64,000 bases of DNA from Rhodovastum atsumiense (lineage in GTDB: Bacteria; Pseudomonadota; Alphaproteobacteria; Acetobacterales; Acetobacteraceae). Positions 63,818 through 64,000 of the stretch are shown here, piece after piece. The stretch spans positions 2,587,501 to 2,651,500 of the forward strand of contig NZ_OW485601.1 in the NCBI RefSeq assembly GCF_937425535.1. The letters run 5' to 3'. Within the stretch, counting starts at the first letter, position 1. Every line of letters starts with the position of its first letter. The position numbers and the translations under genes are program-made. A model generated the notes under the pieces. The model was given only the letters and a program-made list of their open reading frames with translations, was not told where the DNA came from and ran no database searches.

Positions 63818-64000
63818 TCAGCGCTGCAATCCCCAGCGCCGCACGGTGCGCGATTCCAGCGCGTGGAACAGCAGGCCCTCGACCAGCAGGCCGATGGCGA
63901 TCACGGTCAGCAGCCCGGCGAAGACCTCGGGGATCTCCAGGTTGTTGCGGTGCTCGAAGACGAACCAGCCGAGCCCGCCGGAACGGGAGGACGCGCCGAA
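63818..64000 (-). CDS. ABC transporter permease, SsuC/TauC/NrtB-like (3' end only)
   Basis: The last 60 codons of a permease cut by the window edge. The readable part is GGLGWFVFEHRNNLEIPEVFAG, shown here as GGLGWFVFEHRNN and LEIPEVFAG, followed by the last helix LLTVIAIGLLVEGLLFHAL and the C-terminal ESRTVRRWGLQR. This order is typical of the permeases of nitrate/sulfonate/taurine importers. The stop is the TGA complement at 63818-63820. Substrate cannot be told from this fragment. Confidence 0.8.
   Translation of the reverse strand, partial: FGASSRSGGLGWFVFEHRNNLEIPEVFAGLLTVIAIGLLVEGLLFHALESRTVRRWGLQR

Overview
The window is GC-rich, gene-dense bacterial DNA. It opens at the 3' end of an rRNA operon (ITS tail, 23S, 5S, tRNA-fMet, terminator). 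The 23S and 5S sequences, a MucR/Ros regulator, a GlnT/GlxBCD module, aerobic cobalamin genes (cobJ, cobH, cobL), a PII-AmtB pair and several XRE-cupin regulators together point to an alphaproteobacterium, most likely Rhodospirillales/Acetobacteraceae. The family-level placement is inference. No phage, transposase, CRISPR array or plasmid function was recognised.

Layout. 1-3230: rRNA operon end. 3.3-7.8 kb: AraC regulator, EamA exporter, DUF523 protein, haloperoxidase-like hydrolase, second AraC regulator. 8.1-12.0 kb: isochorismatase-family hydrolase, XapX-type membrane protein, YtcJ-like amidohydrolase, DoxX and DUF1275 membrane proteins, all on +. 12.0-15.1 kb: cobJ (with a CbiG-N-like extension), cobH, and divergent cobL. 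15.3-25.6 kb: nitrogen block with glnK-amtB, XRE-cupin regulator, purU, glnT/GMAS-like synthetase, and a divergent glxB, glxC-glxD fusion and GltD-like fusion. 25.8-34.6 kb: SNF2 helicase, MucR, a duplicated exported protein, hybrid histidine kinase, SH3 protein. 34.7-41.3 kb: DsrE and MoeB/ThiF genes, divergent from queC and a tightly overlapping SbcD-like/YhaN-like DNA-repair pair. 41.4-49.6 kb: MFS, DoxX, arfB, TspO, patatin and a surface-glycan type group. An AT-rich gap (49.6-50.2 kb) follows, then nhaA, a zinc metallopeptidase and a 727-residue orphan. 55.6-60.5 kb: methionine ABC transporter with two binding proteins (metQ-metN-metI-metQ2), a 135-residue protein that is 44% methionine, then a convergent XRE-cupin regulator with a small overlapping upstream gene. 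60.8-64 kb: PaaK-like ligase, FAD/NAD(P)-binding protein and the 3' end of an ABC permease.

How the genes may work together. The nitrogen block couples ammonium sensing and uptake (GlnK/AmtB) to an amide-forming synthetase and a glutamate-synthase-like complex whose usually separate subunits are fused; its divergent promoter holds a perfect 12-bp inverted repeat. The methionine block links methionine import to a protein made largely of methionine. I see this as the best candidate for an undescribed system (methionine reserve, oxidant sink or Cu(I) binder; function unproven).

A mosaic of palindromic hairpins, with compensatory base changes between copies, lies just after the stop codons of four + strand genes (25593, 41308, 55266, 62130) and is a second notable feature.
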